A stretch of DNA of 64,000 nucleotides from an uncultured Tenacibaculum sp. GTDB lineage: Bacteria > Bacteroidota > Bacteroidia > Flavobacteriales > Flavobacteriaceae. The DNA lies in the NCBI GenBank assembly GCA_947497895.1, contig CANMIL010000001.1, positions 558,001 to 622,000 of the forward strand, read 5' to 3'. Positions 51,597-61,051 of the stretch are shown here, one piece after another. A model generated the notes under the pieces. The model made no database searches. It was not told the origin of the DNA and was given only the letters and a program-made list of their open reading frames with translations. Position 1 is the stretch's first letter, and each line of letters starts with the position of its first letter. Position numbers and translations under genes: made by a program.

Positions 51597-52097
51597 TTAA
51601 GGCAATCTCTTCTTCAACTCCTCTACTATTCTATAGGTTGCTGGACAAACTTCAGTATTTTTAACCGTAAGGTTTGCCAATTGAATAAACTTTTTTCTAT
51701 TTGTATGTGGATATTCTGAACAAGCTTTTGGACGAACATCATAAATGAAACAACTATTATCACTTTCATCTAAAAAAGGACATGGAGCCGTTTTTAATAC
51801 ATGAAAATCATCTTCATCAATCCTTAAATATTGAGCAACGAAATCTGCTACTTTCATTTTTAGATGTTTTGCTATTCGTTCAATGTCTTTATAAGTGAAC
51901 ATCGGACTTGTTGTTTTACAGCAGTTAGCACAAGTTAAACAATCGGTTCTCTCAAACTCTTCCTCATGAATTTCTTGCATTAGTACATCCAATCGTTTTG
52001 GAGTTCTCTTCTTTAATTTCTTAAAGTATTTTATGTTTTCCTCTTTAGCTTCCTTTGCTAAACGTGGTAAATTCTCTAAATCCTTATCTATCATCAC
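51597..52097 (-). CDS. YkgJ family cysteine cluster protein
   Basis: The 166-residue protein has the cysteine set of this family: DCLTCANCCKTTSP near residue 57 and APCPFLDESDNSCFIYDVRPKAC near residue 110, with a last Cys in EVCPATY. They probably bind zinc or an iron-sulfur cluster. The function is not established. It is divergent from argS with 168 bases between. Confidence 0.88.
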   Translation of the reverse strand: MMIDKDLENLPRLAKEAKEENIKYFKKLKKRTPKRLDVLMQEIHEEEFERTDCLTCANCCKTTSPMFTYKDIERIAKHLKMKVADFVAQYLRIDEDDFHVLKTAPCPFLDESDNSCFIYDVRPKACSEYPHTNRKKFIQLANLTVKNTEVCPATYRIVEELKKRLP

Positions 52098-52236
52098 TTA
52101 CATTATTATCATTAAAAACCAATATTTTACTCCAATATCCACCTTAAATTCTCATCAAAAACTTATGATTTTCATGTCGCAAAAATACCCATATAAATTG
52201 TTAGAATCAGTTTAAATATCATCCAAATAATTTATG

Positions 52237-52244
52237 TAATTTTG
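52237..52244 (+). promoter_or_regulatory. -7 promoter box for argS
   Basis: TAATTTTG matches TAnnTTTG, 21 bases before the argS ATG. Confidence 0.5.
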
Positions 52245-52265
52245 CACTTCAATTTATGACAATTA

Positions 52266-54041
52266 ATGAATATTCAAAACGTACTAGAAACTAAAGTAAA
52301 AGAAGGATTTTTAGCCTTGTATGATGTAGAAATTCCTAATGTTGAATTTCAAGCAACCCGTAAAGATTTTGAAGGAGATATTACAGTGGTAGTATTCCCA
52401 TTACTGCGGTATAGGAAGGGAAATCCAGTTCAAATTGGTGAAGATTTAGGAAAATACTTAGTGGAGCATGTTGAGGATGTTACTAGTTACAATGTTGTAA
52501 AAGGCTTTTTAAACCTAGTAATTGCGGATAGTTTTTACACCAATTTTTTCAATCAAATTTCATTGAATGAAACCTATGGTTATGCTGAAGTTGATACTAG
52601 AGATGCTCGTATGGTTGAATACTCATCTCCAAACACCAATAAACCATTGCATTTAGGGCATGTTAGAAACGTGTTATTAGGATATGCTGTATCGGAAATT
52701 TTAAAAGCAGCAGGACATAGAGTTTACAAAACTCAAATCATTAATGATAGAGGTATTCATATTTGTAAATCGATGTTAGCTTGGAAAAGATATGGGAATG
52801 GAGAAACTCCTGAATCTACTGGTTTAAAAGGAGACAAACTTGTAGGAAATTACTATGTAAAGTTTGACCAAGAATACAAAAAAGAAATCAACGCTTTAGT
52901 AGCAAATGGTGTTTCTGAAGACGACGCTAAAAAACAAGCTCCTTTATTCCTTGAAGCGCAAGAAATGTTACGTAAGTGGGAAGCCGGAGATAAAGAAGTA
53001 GTAGCTCTTTGGGAAATGATGAACGGTTGGGTTTACAAAGGATTTGATGTTACTTACGAAAACATTGGAGTTGATTTTGATAAGTTATATTATGAAAGTA
53101 ACACCTATCTTTTAGGAAAAGATGTTATTGAACAAGGATTAAAAGATGGCGTTTTCTTCAAGAAAGAAGATGGTTCTGTTTGGTGCGACTTAACGGATGA
53201 AGGACTTGATGAAAAATTAGTACTTCGTTCTGACGGAACTGCTGTATATATGACCCAAGACATTGGAACTGCTATTCAGAGAGCGAAAGATTTTACTGAT
53301 TTAAGTGGAATGGTTTATACCGTTGGAAATGAACAAGATTATCACTTTAAAGTATTGTTCTTAATTCTTAAAAAGTTAGGATATAACTGGGCAGATCATT
53401 TATATCACTTAAGTTATGGAATGGTAGATTTACCTTCTGGTAAAATGAAATCGAGAGAAGGAACTGTTGTTGATGCCGATGATTTAATGGTTGAAATGGC
53501 AGATACTGCTAAAGAGATTTCTCAAGAATTAGGAAAATTGGAAGGCTATTCAACTGAAGAAAAGAATTCTTTATACAAAACAATCGGTTTAGGAGCTTTA
53601 AAATATTTCATTTTAAAGGTTGATCCTAAAAAGAGAATTTTGTTTGACCCTCAAGCTTCTGTTGATTTTCAAGGTAACACGGGGCCATTTGTTCAGTATA
53701 CCTATGCTAGAATCCAGTCTATCTTAAGAAAAGCTGAGTTCGATTATAGTAAAGAGATATCAGGTATTGCGTTACACGAAAAAGAAAAGGAGTTAATTAA
53801 ACAACTAGCTCTTTTCCCTGATACTATTCAACAAGCAGCTAAAAGTTATTCTCCTGCTGTTGTGGCGAATTACACATACGATTTGGTAAAAGAGTTTAAT
53901 TCTTTTTATCAAAATGTATCTATTTTAGGAGAAGAAAATGAGGATAAAAAAATATTTAGAGTTCAGCTATCAAACAAAGTAGCGAGCACCATAAAATTAG
54001 CATTCAAATTGTTAGGAATTAACGTTCCAGAAAGAATGTAG
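52266..54041 (+). CDS. argS: arginine--tRNA ligase
   Basis: The 591-residue class I synthetase charges tRNA-Arg. The HIGH motif is in NKPLHLGHVRN (about 126-136) after VEYSSPNT. The KMSK counterpart reads SGKMKSREGT. The N-terminal Add-1 domain and the C-terminal DALR domain (PAVVANYTYDLVKEFNSFYQ) are both present. It has its own promoter box and is followed by a repeat-containing gap. Confidence 0.98.
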   Translation: MNIQNVLETKVKEGFLALYDVEIPNVEFQATRKDFEGDITVVVFPLLRYRKGNPVQIGEDLGKYLVEHVEDVTSYNVVKGFLNLVIADSFYTNFFNQISLNETYGYAEVDTRDARMVEYSSPNTNKPLHLGHVRNVLLGYAVSEILKAAGHRVYKTQIINDRGIHICKSMLAWKRYGNGETPESTGLKGDKLVGNYYVKFDQEYKKEINALVANGVSEDDAKKQAPLFLEAQEMLRKWEAGDKEVVALWEMMNGWVYKGFDVTYENIGVDFDKLYYESNTYLLGKDVIEQGLKDGVFFKKEDGSVWCDLTDEGLDEKLVLRSDGTAVYMTQDIGTAIQRAKDFTDLSGMVYTVGNEQDYHFKVLFLILKKLGYNWADHLYHLSYGMVDLPSGKMKSREGTVVDADDLMVEMADTAKEISQELGKLEGYSTEEKNSLYKTIGLGALKYFILKVDPKKRILFDPQASVDFQGNTGPFVQYTYARIQSILRKAEFDYSKEISGIALHEKEKELIKQLALFPDTIQQAAKSYSPAVVANYTYDLVKEFNSFYQNVSILGEENEDKKIFRVQLSNKVASTIKLAFKLLGINVPERM

Positions 54042-54044
54042 ATT

Positions 54045-54117
54045 TTTAATTATGAATGTTGAATTATGAGTTATGAATGTTGAACTGTTAATTCAAAACT
54101 TAACATTCATAATTAAA
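54045..54117. repeat. inverted/direct AT-rich repeat after argS
   Basis: TTTAATTATGAATGTT (54045-54060) is a perfect inverted match to AACATTCATAATTAAA (54102-54117), and a third copy of TTATGAATGTTGAA lies between (54071). Two alternative hairpins can form. It starts 4 bases after the argS stop and could end its transcript. Confidence 0.6.
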
Positions 54118-54118
54118 C

Positions 54119-54226
54119 TAGCGTTAGGGATTGAAGTGGCATCCTTTTGGTTTTTATTCGAGTTTACGAAGTAACTAACGAGAATAGAAAACAAAAGATA
54201 TAACAGAAAGCCCGCTCGAACGCCCA
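54119..54226 (+). ncRNA. structured intergenic repeat element, candidate Flavobacteriia RNA motif
   Basis: An outer stem GCGTT (54121) / AACGC (54219) encloses GGCATCCTTTTGG and, on the far side, AACAAAAGATATAACAG and AAAGCCCGCTCG. The two middle parts form a long stem of about 15 pairs (CTTTTG with CAAAAG, then TTTTTATTCG with its partner), capped by a smaller hairpin. I recall similar blocks (GGCATCCTTTT...AAAAGATATA..GAAAGCCCG) scattered in Flavobacteriia genomes, and a class named Flavo-1 exists in RNA databases. I have not been able to test whether this is that class. The strand is not certain. Confidence 0.45.
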
Positions 54227-54306
54227 AATAAATTAAATTAATGAATTCAAAGGAGCAATTGTTTTTTTAATCTTGCTTCTTATAAAATTAAGTAAACAAC
54301 TAAAAC

Positions 54307-55695
54307 ATGAAATACGACGTACTAGTAATTGGAAGTGGTCCTGGAGGTTATGTAACTGCCATTAGAGCATCACAATTAGGATTTAAAACTGCCGTAGTTG
54401 AAAAAGAAAACTTAGGTGGAATATGCTTAAACTGGGGATGTATCCCAACCAAAGCTTTATTAAAGTCTGCACAAGTATATGATTATTTAAAGCATGTTGA
54501 TGAATATGGTTTAAAGGCTGAGGCTATTGATAAAGATTTTGATGCTGTTATTAAGCGTAGTCGTGGTGTTGCTGAGGGAATGAGCAAAGGTGTTCAATTC
54601 TTAATGAAGAAAAATAAAATTGATGTAATCGACGGATTTGGTAAAATTAAGACAGGTAAAAAAGTTGATGTAACTGATAAGGATGGTAAAGTAACTGAAT
54701 ATTCAGCGGATCATATTATTATTGCTACAGGAGCTCGCTCACGTGTATTACCAAACTTACCTCAAGATGGTAAAAAGGTAATTGGTTACCGTGAAGCAAT
54801 GACGTTACCTACACAACCTAAGTCAATGATTGTTGTTGGTTCTGGTGCTATTGGAGTTGAGTTTGCTCACTTCTATAACTCTATGGGAACTGATGTAACT
54901 ATTGTTGAGTTTATGCCAAACATTGTTCCTGTTGAAGATAAAGATGTTTCTAAGCAAATGGAGCGTTCTTTCAAGAAAGCTGGAATTAAAGTAATGACGA
55001 GCTCTTCTGTTGAGTCTGTTGATACTTCAGGAGATGGTGTTAAAGCTACGGTTAAAACTAAAAAAGGAGAGCAAGTATTAGAAGCTGACGTAGTTTTATC
55101 GGCTGTAGGTATTAAAACAAACATTGAAAACATCGGTTTAGAAGATGTTGGAATTATTACTGATAGAGACAAGATTTTAGTAAATGATTTCTATCAAACA
55201 AATATTCCTGGATATTATGCTATTGGTGATGTAACTCCTGGTCCTGCATTAGCACACGTTGCATCTGCGGAAGGAATTACTTGTGTTGAGAAAATAGCTG
55301 GTTTACATACCGAAACTATCGATTACGGAAATATCCCTGGATGTACATATGCGACTCCTGAAATTGCTTCTGTTGGTTTAACTGAAGACAAAGCAAAAGA
55401 GCAAGGATATGACATTAAAGTTGGTAAATTCCCTTTCTCTGCTTCTGGTAAAGCCAAAGCTGCTGGTACTCCTGATGGTTTCGTAAAGGTAATTTTCGAT
55501 GCTAAATATGGTGAGTGGTTAGGTTGTCATATGATTGGTGCAGGCGTTACCGATATGATTGCTGAAGCTGTATTAGGTCGTAAATTAGAAACTACTGGTC
55601 ATGAAGTATTAAAAGCTATCCACCCTCACCCAACGATGAGTGAAGCGGTTATGGAGGCTGTTGCTGATGCCTATGATGAAGTAATTCACTTATAG
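54307..55695 (+). CDS. lpdA: dihydrolipoyl dehydrogenase
   Basis: The 462-residue flavoenzyme reoxidises dihydrolipoyl groups in 2-oxoacid dehydrogenase complexes. The FAD-binding VIGSGPGGYVTAIRA lies at the N-terminus and the redox pair Cys40 and Cys45 is in GGICLNWGCIPTKAL. The NAD-binding site is VVGSGAIGVEFA, and the C-terminal active-site His is in IHPHPTMSEAV. It is monocistronic here; the E1 and E2 genes are not in the window. Confidence 0.97.
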   Translation: MKYDVLVIGSGPGGYVTAIRASQLGFKTAVVEKENLGGICLNWGCIPTKALLKSAQVYDYLKHVDEYGLKAEAIDKDFDAVIKRSRGVAEGMSKGVQFLMKKNKIDVIDGFGKIKTGKKVDVTDKDGKVTEYSADHIIIATGARSRVLPNLPQDGKKVIGYREAMTLPTQPKSMIVVGSGAIGVEFAHFYNSMGTDVTIVEFMPNIVPVEDKDVSKQMERSFKKAGIKVMTSSSVESVDTSGDGVKATVKTKKGEQVLEADVVLSAVGIKTNIENIGLEDVGIITDRDKILVNDFYQTNIPGYYAIGDVTPGPALAHVASAEGITCVEKIAGLHTETIDYGNIPGCTYATPEIASVGLTEDKAKEQGYDIKVGKFPFSASGKAKAAGTPDGFVKVIFDAKYGEWLGCHMIGAGVTDMIAEAVLGRKLETTGHEVLKAIHPHPTMSEAVMEAVADAYDEVIHL

Positions 55696-55754
55696 TTTTA
55701 TAGATATTAGATCGCTACGCTGTTAGTATTGAGTAGTGAGATTTATATATAATT

Positions 55755-55796
55755 AAACCTCACAGAATTTAAAATCTGTGAGGTTTTTTATTTTCT
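55755..55796 (+). terminator. intrinsic terminator of lpdA
   Basis: AAACCTCACAGA (55755-55766) pairs with TCTGTGAGGTTT (55775-55786), followed by a T run. Confidence 0.88.
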
Positions 55797-55814
55797 AACG
55801 GTAAATTTTAAACG

Positions 55815-57377
55815 CTATTGGTTTTCTAACTTTTCTAATCTCTTATAAACTTCTAAAAGTTTTTGATTTAGTTGCTTTACCTCAGAATTTTCCTTTTTTA
55901 ATTGCTCTATTTCTTTTTGCTGCTCAATTGTATACAAAGTCAATTCTTCAATTTTTTGTAACAATCTTGCATCCATTGCGCCTAAATAAAATCCATCTTT
56001 GGCCACTTCTTCTGCACTTGGAATATCTTTTAAATGTCCTTTTTCTTTAATATGATTTTCAACTTCGGTAAGGGTTGGAAGGTCATAATTTTCATAAAAA
56101 ACAAAATCAGACCAGTTTGAAAAAGCTGCAACTTTAACTTCCTCTGCTGCTATTTTACCCTTAACACCTAACTTGAAACCTTTGGTATTTGCAGTACCTA
56201 TACCTAAATCTCCATTTGCCAGTAATGTCATTCTCCTTTGTCCATGAGAATCCCAACCAAATAAAGGTCTATTTATGGCGGGTTTTCCTTCAATTCTTGA
56301 ATCGAAAGTCATTATGGGATTATCCCCTTGATCATTACCTTCTTTTATCCATCCACTCAAATACAATGCCGATCTATTATCAGACGTATGTCTACCAATA
56401 AGGTTTGGTATAAATTGACCATTAGCTCCCGTTGCGTTTTTCAGTGCAAAATAATCCTCTGGTGCATCCTTAGTTTTCGCTTGAAGAAACGATTCAAAAC
56501 TAGTCAAATCAGTTAGCAAGTCTATTTTCGCGCCAGGATCAGTCGTCCCTATACCTACATCACCATTATTATCCACGTAAAATCTAGACTTTACACTTAA
56601 CTCACTATCAACCGTCGTCTGAACAGCACTTGGTGTTGACAAAAACTCCAAAGTTCCTTTTCCTATCCTCAATGCTCCTCTATGGGATGAAAAGTTATCA
56701 AAAGTAGAAACCAAATGACCAGAAGCTCCTTGATTTTTCATTCCTGCTGCTCCATAACCTAATATCAAAGCTCCCGAACTATAATTTGAACTTAATGTTC
56801 CGATATAATCGTTTCCACCATATTTTTGAGCTAAAAACACCCCTCCTTTTGTGGCATTATTATCTCCAGCTTGGATGATACCATTAACATCTAGTTTCGC
56901 ATTGGGACTTGTTGTTCCAATTCCTAAATTACCATTATTTAACATGGTTGCTAAAACAGCATTAGAATTCTCAAAATATATATTACCCGCGGTTTTCATA
57001 TAACTAGATAAACCATCAGAAACCATCACTTCGCGACCTCTTGAAAAATAACTTCCGTTCACATCTAATTTACCCTTCGGATCATTTGTACCGATTCCTA
57101 CATTCCAAGGAATCATAACTTTGCTATTCCAATCTTCTCTACCGATCATTATACCTCCTTTTATCGTTTGTGACCCCATTGTAATTTTAAATGGATCATC
57201 TGATGACTCTGGTTTTTGAATATAAAAGCCTGACTTTCCATCTCCTGAGGTTAAAACGAACTGTCCAGCTTGAACTGAACCTGTTGTCGAATTATTCCCA
57301 TTTGTATTCCATTGTGCATTCACTCCTAAACACATTCCAAATACAGCAATAACTGCAATTTTAATTCTTAATTTCAT
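55815..57377 (-). CDS. secreted repeat and coiled-coil surface protein (copy A)
   Basis: The 520-residue protein has a signal peptide (AVIAVFGMCLGVNAQ). Repeats of the form GIGTTDPGAKIDL, GIGTTSPNAKLDVNG and GIGTNDPKGKLDVNG recur about every 60-120 residues; these resemble trimeric fibre or tail-like shafts. The C-terminal 115 residues (SNWSDFVFYENYDLPTL, KGHLKDIPSAEEVAK, GFYLGAMDARLLQKIEEL) end in a coiled coil of Lys/Glu heptads. This C-terminal unit recurs in the next gene and in many Bacteroidota surface proteins. It follows its paralogue by 3 bases and is co-transcribed. No T9SS tail is seen. The function is unknown. Confidence 0.75.
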   Translation of the reverse strand: MKLRIKIAVIAVFGMCLGVNAQWNTNGNNSTTGSVQAGQFVLTSGDGKSGFYIQKPESSDDPFKITMGSQTIKGGIMIGREDWNSKVMIPWNVGIGTNDPKGKLDVNGSYFSRGREVMVSDGLSSYMKTAGNIYFENSNAVLATMLNNGNLGIGTTSPNAKLDVNGIIQAGDNNATKGGVFLAQKYGGNDYIGTLSSNYSSGALILGYGAAGMKNQGASGHLVSTFDNFSSHRGALRIGKGTLEFLSTPSAVQTTVDSELSVKSRFYVDNNGDVGIGTTDPGAKIDLLTDLTSFESFLQAKTKDAPEDYFALKNATGANGQFIPNLIGRHTSDNRSALYLSGWIKEGNDQGDNPIMTFDSRIEGKPAINRPLFGWDSHGQRRMTLLANGDLGIGTANTKGFKLGVKGKIAAEEVKVAAFSNWSDFVFYENYDLPTLTEVENHIKEKGHLKDIPSAEEVAKDGFYLGAMDARLLQKIEELTLYTIEQQKEIEQLKKENSEVKQLNQKLLEVYKRLEKLENQ

Positions 57378-57380
57378 CTC

Positions 57381-59135
57381 TTATTTTTTATTTAATAGTT
57401 TGTTTACTAATTCTTTTAAAACTTCTACTTCTCTTTCAAGTTTCACAGTTTTCTTTTTGTACTCCAACACTTCGTTATTTTCAGATTTCAATTTTTTAAT
57501 CTCCTTTTCCTGCTCAATTGTATACAAAGTCAATTCTTCAATTTTTTGCAATAATTTTGCATCCATTGCGCCTAAATAAAATCCATCTTTGGCCACTTCT
57601 TCTGCACTTGGAATATCTTTTAAATGTCCTTTTTCCTTGATATGGTTTTCTACTTCGGTAAGGGTTGGAAGGTCATAATTTTCATAAAAAACAAAATCAG
57701 ACCAGTTTGGAGCAGCTTCTACCTTAATTTCTCTTGCTCCAATTGAACCTTCAACAGCCAACTTATGAGATCCAGTCGTTGAAGTTCCGATTCCAAATTT
57801 CCCTCTGTGATAGTAAATTTTTTCTGTTATTCCTCCATCTACGGTTTGAATAAAGTTCAAAACGAATGGGTCATCATATTCAACAAAATTTAAATACCCA
57901 CTTCCATTTTCATATGAAGTATAAATTTTACCTCCATCGTCATGACTTGTACCTATATGAAAAGCATTTTGCAAACTTCCTCCTGCATTAATATCTAATT
58001 TGAAATTTGGAGATGTAGTACCTATTCCTACATTACCATTATAATCCACTCGCATCCTTTCAACTGGAGCAGCACTCCCTGAGCTTAATTCTTTCGTTGC
58101 AAAAGTAATTGCTCCACCTCTATCCGCCGCGGAATGCCCCCTTTCAATGAAAGAAATTCTATTAACTGCATGAGGAGTAGTATTCTGGTAGGTTCCTCTA
58201 AAATCCACAATTCCAGTTCCAAAACCATCATAACCTCTGTTAATATTTTTAGCAGATAAATACAGCATATCCCTTACAGAAGTCCTTGATATCGCTTTTT
58301 CATCAATAATATGTAGCTTCACTTCTGGATTTGTAGTCCCCAAACCTACATTACCATTATAATCCACTCGCATCCTTTCAACTGGAGCAGCACTCCCTGA
58401 GCTTAATTCTTTTGTTGCAAAAGTAATCGCTCCACCTCTATCCGCCGCAGAATGGCCTCTTTCAATAAAAGAAATTCTATTAACTGCATGCGGAGTAGTG
58501 TTCTGATAAGTTCCTCTAAAATCAACAATTCCAGTTCCAAAACCATCATATCCTGAATTAACATGTTTGCTAGATAAATAAAGTAAGTCTTTAACTGATG
58601 TTCTTGAAACAGTATTTTCTCCACTAATTTGAAGGTTTGCTTTTGGCATTGTTGTACCGATTCCAACATTGCCATCATGCCTTAAAGTCAATGTTTTATT
58701 ACTTCCATAACCAATATCTAAATTAGCAAATGGTGTGTTATCTCTTGCTGTAAAGAACCAATCTGACCCACTATGGACAACTGGAGCCAGAGCAAGTCTC
58801 TTTGTTTCTAATTCATTTGCTGGACTTCCCGTATTATCGCTATCCCCTATTTGTAACGTCGCATTTGGATTATTTGTACCTATACCAACTTTACCATTTT
58901 GATGTAAAACAAACTCTCCTTGATACGTTTTGAATAGCAATCCATAGTAACCTGCTAGTTGGACCGCTTCATAATTTGCACTTGGCATGGTTAAATTACT
59001 TCTTCCTAAACCATACCAAGGACTGTTATTAACTTTTACTATTGGTTGGGTTATTGGATATTCATTTTGTTGCGCTACAGTTCTAATACTAAACAAAAAC
59101 ATAGCAATTACTGCAATTTTTATCGTTGCTTTCAT
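57381..59135 (-). CDS. secreted repeat and coiled-coil surface protein (copy B) with internal duplication
   Basis: The 584-residue paralogue of the preceding protein has a signal peptide (AVIAMFLFSIRTVAQ), GIGTTxP-type shaft repeats, and the same C-terminal domain and coiled coil. Its middle contains a tandem duplication of 106 residues (318 bp): RGTYQNTTPHAVNRISFIE, GHSAADRGGAITFATKEL and SSGSAAPVERMRVDYNGNVG each occur twice, almost unchanged. The gene is first of the pair and its upstream gap (59136-59352) should hold the promoter. A role in adhesion or biofilm is possible but not shown. Confidence 0.75.
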   Translation of the reverse strand: MKATIKIAVIAMFLFSIRTVAQQNEYPITQPIVKVNNSPWYGLGRSNLTMPSANYEAVQLAGYYGLLFKTYQGEFVLHQNGKVGIGTNNPNATLQIGDSDNTGSPANELETKRLALAPVVHSGSDWFFTARDNTPFANLDIGYGSNKTLTLRHDGNVGIGTTMPKANLQISGENTVSRTSVKDLLYLSSKHVNSGYDGFGTGIVDFRGTYQNTTPHAVNRISFIERGHSAADRGGAITFATKELSSGSAAPVERMRVDYNGNVGLGTTNPEVKLHIIDEKAISRTSVRDMLYLSAKNINRGYDGFGTGIVDFRGTYQNTTPHAVNRISFIERGHSAADRGGAITFATKELSSGSAAPVERMRVDYNGNVGIGTTSPNFKLDINAGGSLQNAFHIGTSHDDGGKIYTSYENGSGYLNFVEYDDPFVLNFIQTVDGGITEKIYYHRGKFGIGTSTTGSHKLAVEGSIGAREIKVEAAPNWSDFVFYENYDLPTLTEVENHIKEKGHLKDIPSAEEVAKDGFYLGAMDAKLLQKIEELTLYTIEQEKEIKKLKSENNEVLEYKKKTVKLEREVEVLKELVNKLLNKK

Positions 59136-59352
59136 AGTAAGTTATAATTTAATTGATATTTAATTCTTAGATTCTTAATCTTCTTTGAGATCCTACAGAT
59201 CTTAGAAGTCTATAAGGATTCTTCATATGTATAAGGTCTCTACTTACTTTCTAAGCTATCTTCAAATAAAAATTTTTTATTTTCGACAATATTCGACCTG
59301 ACAATACTTGATTTTAATTGAGACTTTCGACTTTAGACGTATGACTTTAATC

Positions 59353-59874
59353 TCATACCTCTTCTATAATTTTTTTTAGATACAATTTTAAAATAATGTA
59401 CTCCTTTCGAGTACTGTAATTCTTTTTCTTTACAAATTCATAATTTTTAATCTCTGCCAATCCTTGGGCTTCCATATAATTTAAAAACGCTAATAAATCA
59501 TTGAAGTTCCCTTTTACTGATAATGGATACAATAAAACTTTAATCCCATTATCTTTTACTTGAACTGGGTTTTCTACACCAATGATTTCAACAGCATGAT
59601 CAATTCTAAATGTATTGATTTTCTTTAATAATATTTGTTGAAAGGAGTTAGTAATAGAAATATTCTCTTTAGATAAAATAGAGTCGATTGAGATCGCTTG
59701 TTTCTTTAAACCTAAAACTCTATTTGAAATGGATTGAACCTCCGCCTTTTCTTTTTCCAATTGCTCTAATCGAGACTTACTCTCTATGGTCTTTGAAATC
59801 GTTAAAAAGTAAATCAAAATCATACCTAGAATAAAAACGATTAAGAGGGCTATATTTTTCTTTTTATAATTCAT
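59353..59874 (-). CDS. PilO/GspM-like inner-membrane assembly protein
   Basis: From the ATG at 59874 the protein has 173 residues; an in-frame TTG 9 bases earlier would overlap the previous gene. One N-terminal membrane helix (IALLIVFILGMILIYFL) is followed by a coiled coil (SRLEQLEKEKAEVQSISNRV) and a ferredoxin-like domain (IKVLLYPLSVKGNFNDLLAFL, NYMEAQGLAEIKNYEF). This is the layout of PilO and GspM, which support type IV pilus or type II secretion assembly. It is last in the gspD-gspL-gspM-like operon. Sequence similarity to the named proteins is structural rather than motif-based. Confidence 0.7.
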   Translation of the reverse strand: MNYKKKNIALLIVFILGMILIYFLTISKTIESKSRLEQLEKEKAEVQSISNRVLGLKKQAISIDSILSKENISITNSFQQILLKKINTFRIDHAVEIIGVENPVQVKDNGIKVLLYPLSVKGNFNDLLAFLNYMEAQGLAEIKNYEFVKKKNYSTRKEYIILKLYLKKIIEEV

Positions 59875-59875
59875 C

Positions 59876-61051
59876 TTAATCAATTTTTATATGGAAGTAA
59901 AATTTCGATACTTTCTTTCTAGTGTCGCGTTCAATGGAAAGTCCATCTACCTTTTTTACCCATTGTTTCTTTTCAATAATATCTATCCAATCACTTAACT
60001 CAGCATTATCCTTAAAAACTCCAGAAACGGATAGTGTTTTTAATTCATTCTTGATCAACTTATCTTCTTTTATTACTGTAAGAAATGGTTGATAATTCAC
60101 TTCTTGTAATAAAACAGATCTTGGTATTTCGCTCACCAACTGATCTACATATTTCGACAAGCTACTAGTTCCTGAACTTTGAATTTGTTGTAAAAGTTTC
60201 TTTTTCTTATCTACATCTTTCGCTATCTTTTTTAAAACTTCTTTGGTTTGACTATGTTCGGTCAAATCCGCTTGGAGCCGTTCTATTTTACTATAGTATT
60301 TCGAAAAAAACATAAAGTTCACTAAAAGCACTATAAAAATCAAAACGAGTCCTGCCATAAGACCTTTTGTGAATATAGTTTTATGAGTAAACTCTTCCAA
60401 TTCCTCCTTTGATTGTTGAACCTGTTTATTTAGATAGAAATTTACTATAGCTCCAAGGTTTAAAATTTGATAATTATCAAGTTCTAAACCATTTATTCCA
60501 TATGTCTGATCATGAAAAACACGAGTCTCTATTGAAGAAATCTGATTCTGATGAATAGTAACTTTGGAATTGGTTGTATATACTTCATCATTCTCTGGAA
60601 ATACCTCTAATAAACCAAAAACAGACAGACCTCCTATAACTATGTCCAAAACAGCGATTCCGTCTTTTTTTAAAAAATCGACAAGACTTTCAACATAATT
60701 CTTTCTTACAATCCCCACGAAGGATTTTTCAGCGCTGTGCTGAACTTCAGAAAGAAAATCCTTTTTGTTTACTGTTGGAAAAGCAACGCTAATAGGATTT
60801 TTTTCGTTTTTTTCAATTGTCTTAAATAATACTTGCTGATTATTTATAACTAAAACCAGGTGCTTTTGTTTTTCTTTCTTTAGAAAATCCCTTAACTCAA
60901 TTGGCGACTTGAATTTTTCTTTGGTTTTAACCTCTAACTCACCATTTTTCTTAAGCAGCAATAACGCAATGAACAGTTCCTCTCCTACTTCATTAACACT
61001 ATATTCGATAGCGCAATAAGTGTTTCCATATAGTAAACTATCCTTTAGCAT
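59876..61051 (-). CDS. GspL/PilM-PilN-like assembly protein
   Basis: The 391-residue protein has an actin-like cytoplasmic N-terminal part (to about residue 200), one membrane helix near 235 (LMAGLVLIFIVLLVNFMFF), a coiled coil, and a C-terminal ferredoxin-like periplasmic domain (LSVSGVFKDNAELSDWIDII). This is the GspL design, a fusion of the PilM- and PilN-like parts, acting as the inner-membrane platform. Its ATG overlaps the gspD stop by one base (TAATG) and its own stop is 1 base from the next start, so the three genes form one operon. Confidence 0.72.
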   Translation of the reverse strand: MLKDSLLYGNTYCAIEYSVNEVGEELFIALLLLKKNGELEVKTKEKFKSPIELRDFLKKEKQKHLVLVINNQQVLFKTIEKNEKNPISVAFPTVNKKDFLSEVQHSAEKSFVGIVRKNYVESLVDFLKKDGIAVLDIVIGGLSVFGLLEVFPENDEVYTTNSKVTIHQNQISSIETRVFHDQTYGINGLELDNYQILNLGAIVNFYLNKQVQQSKEELEEFTHKTIFTKGLMAGLVLIFIVLLVNFMFFSKYYSKIERLQADLTEHSQTKEVLKKIAKDVDKKKKLLQQIQSSGTSSLSKYVDQLVSEIPRSVLLQEVNYQPFLTVIKEDKLIKNELKTLSVSGVFKDNAELSDWIDIIEKKQWVKKVDGLSIERDTRKKVSKFYFHIKID

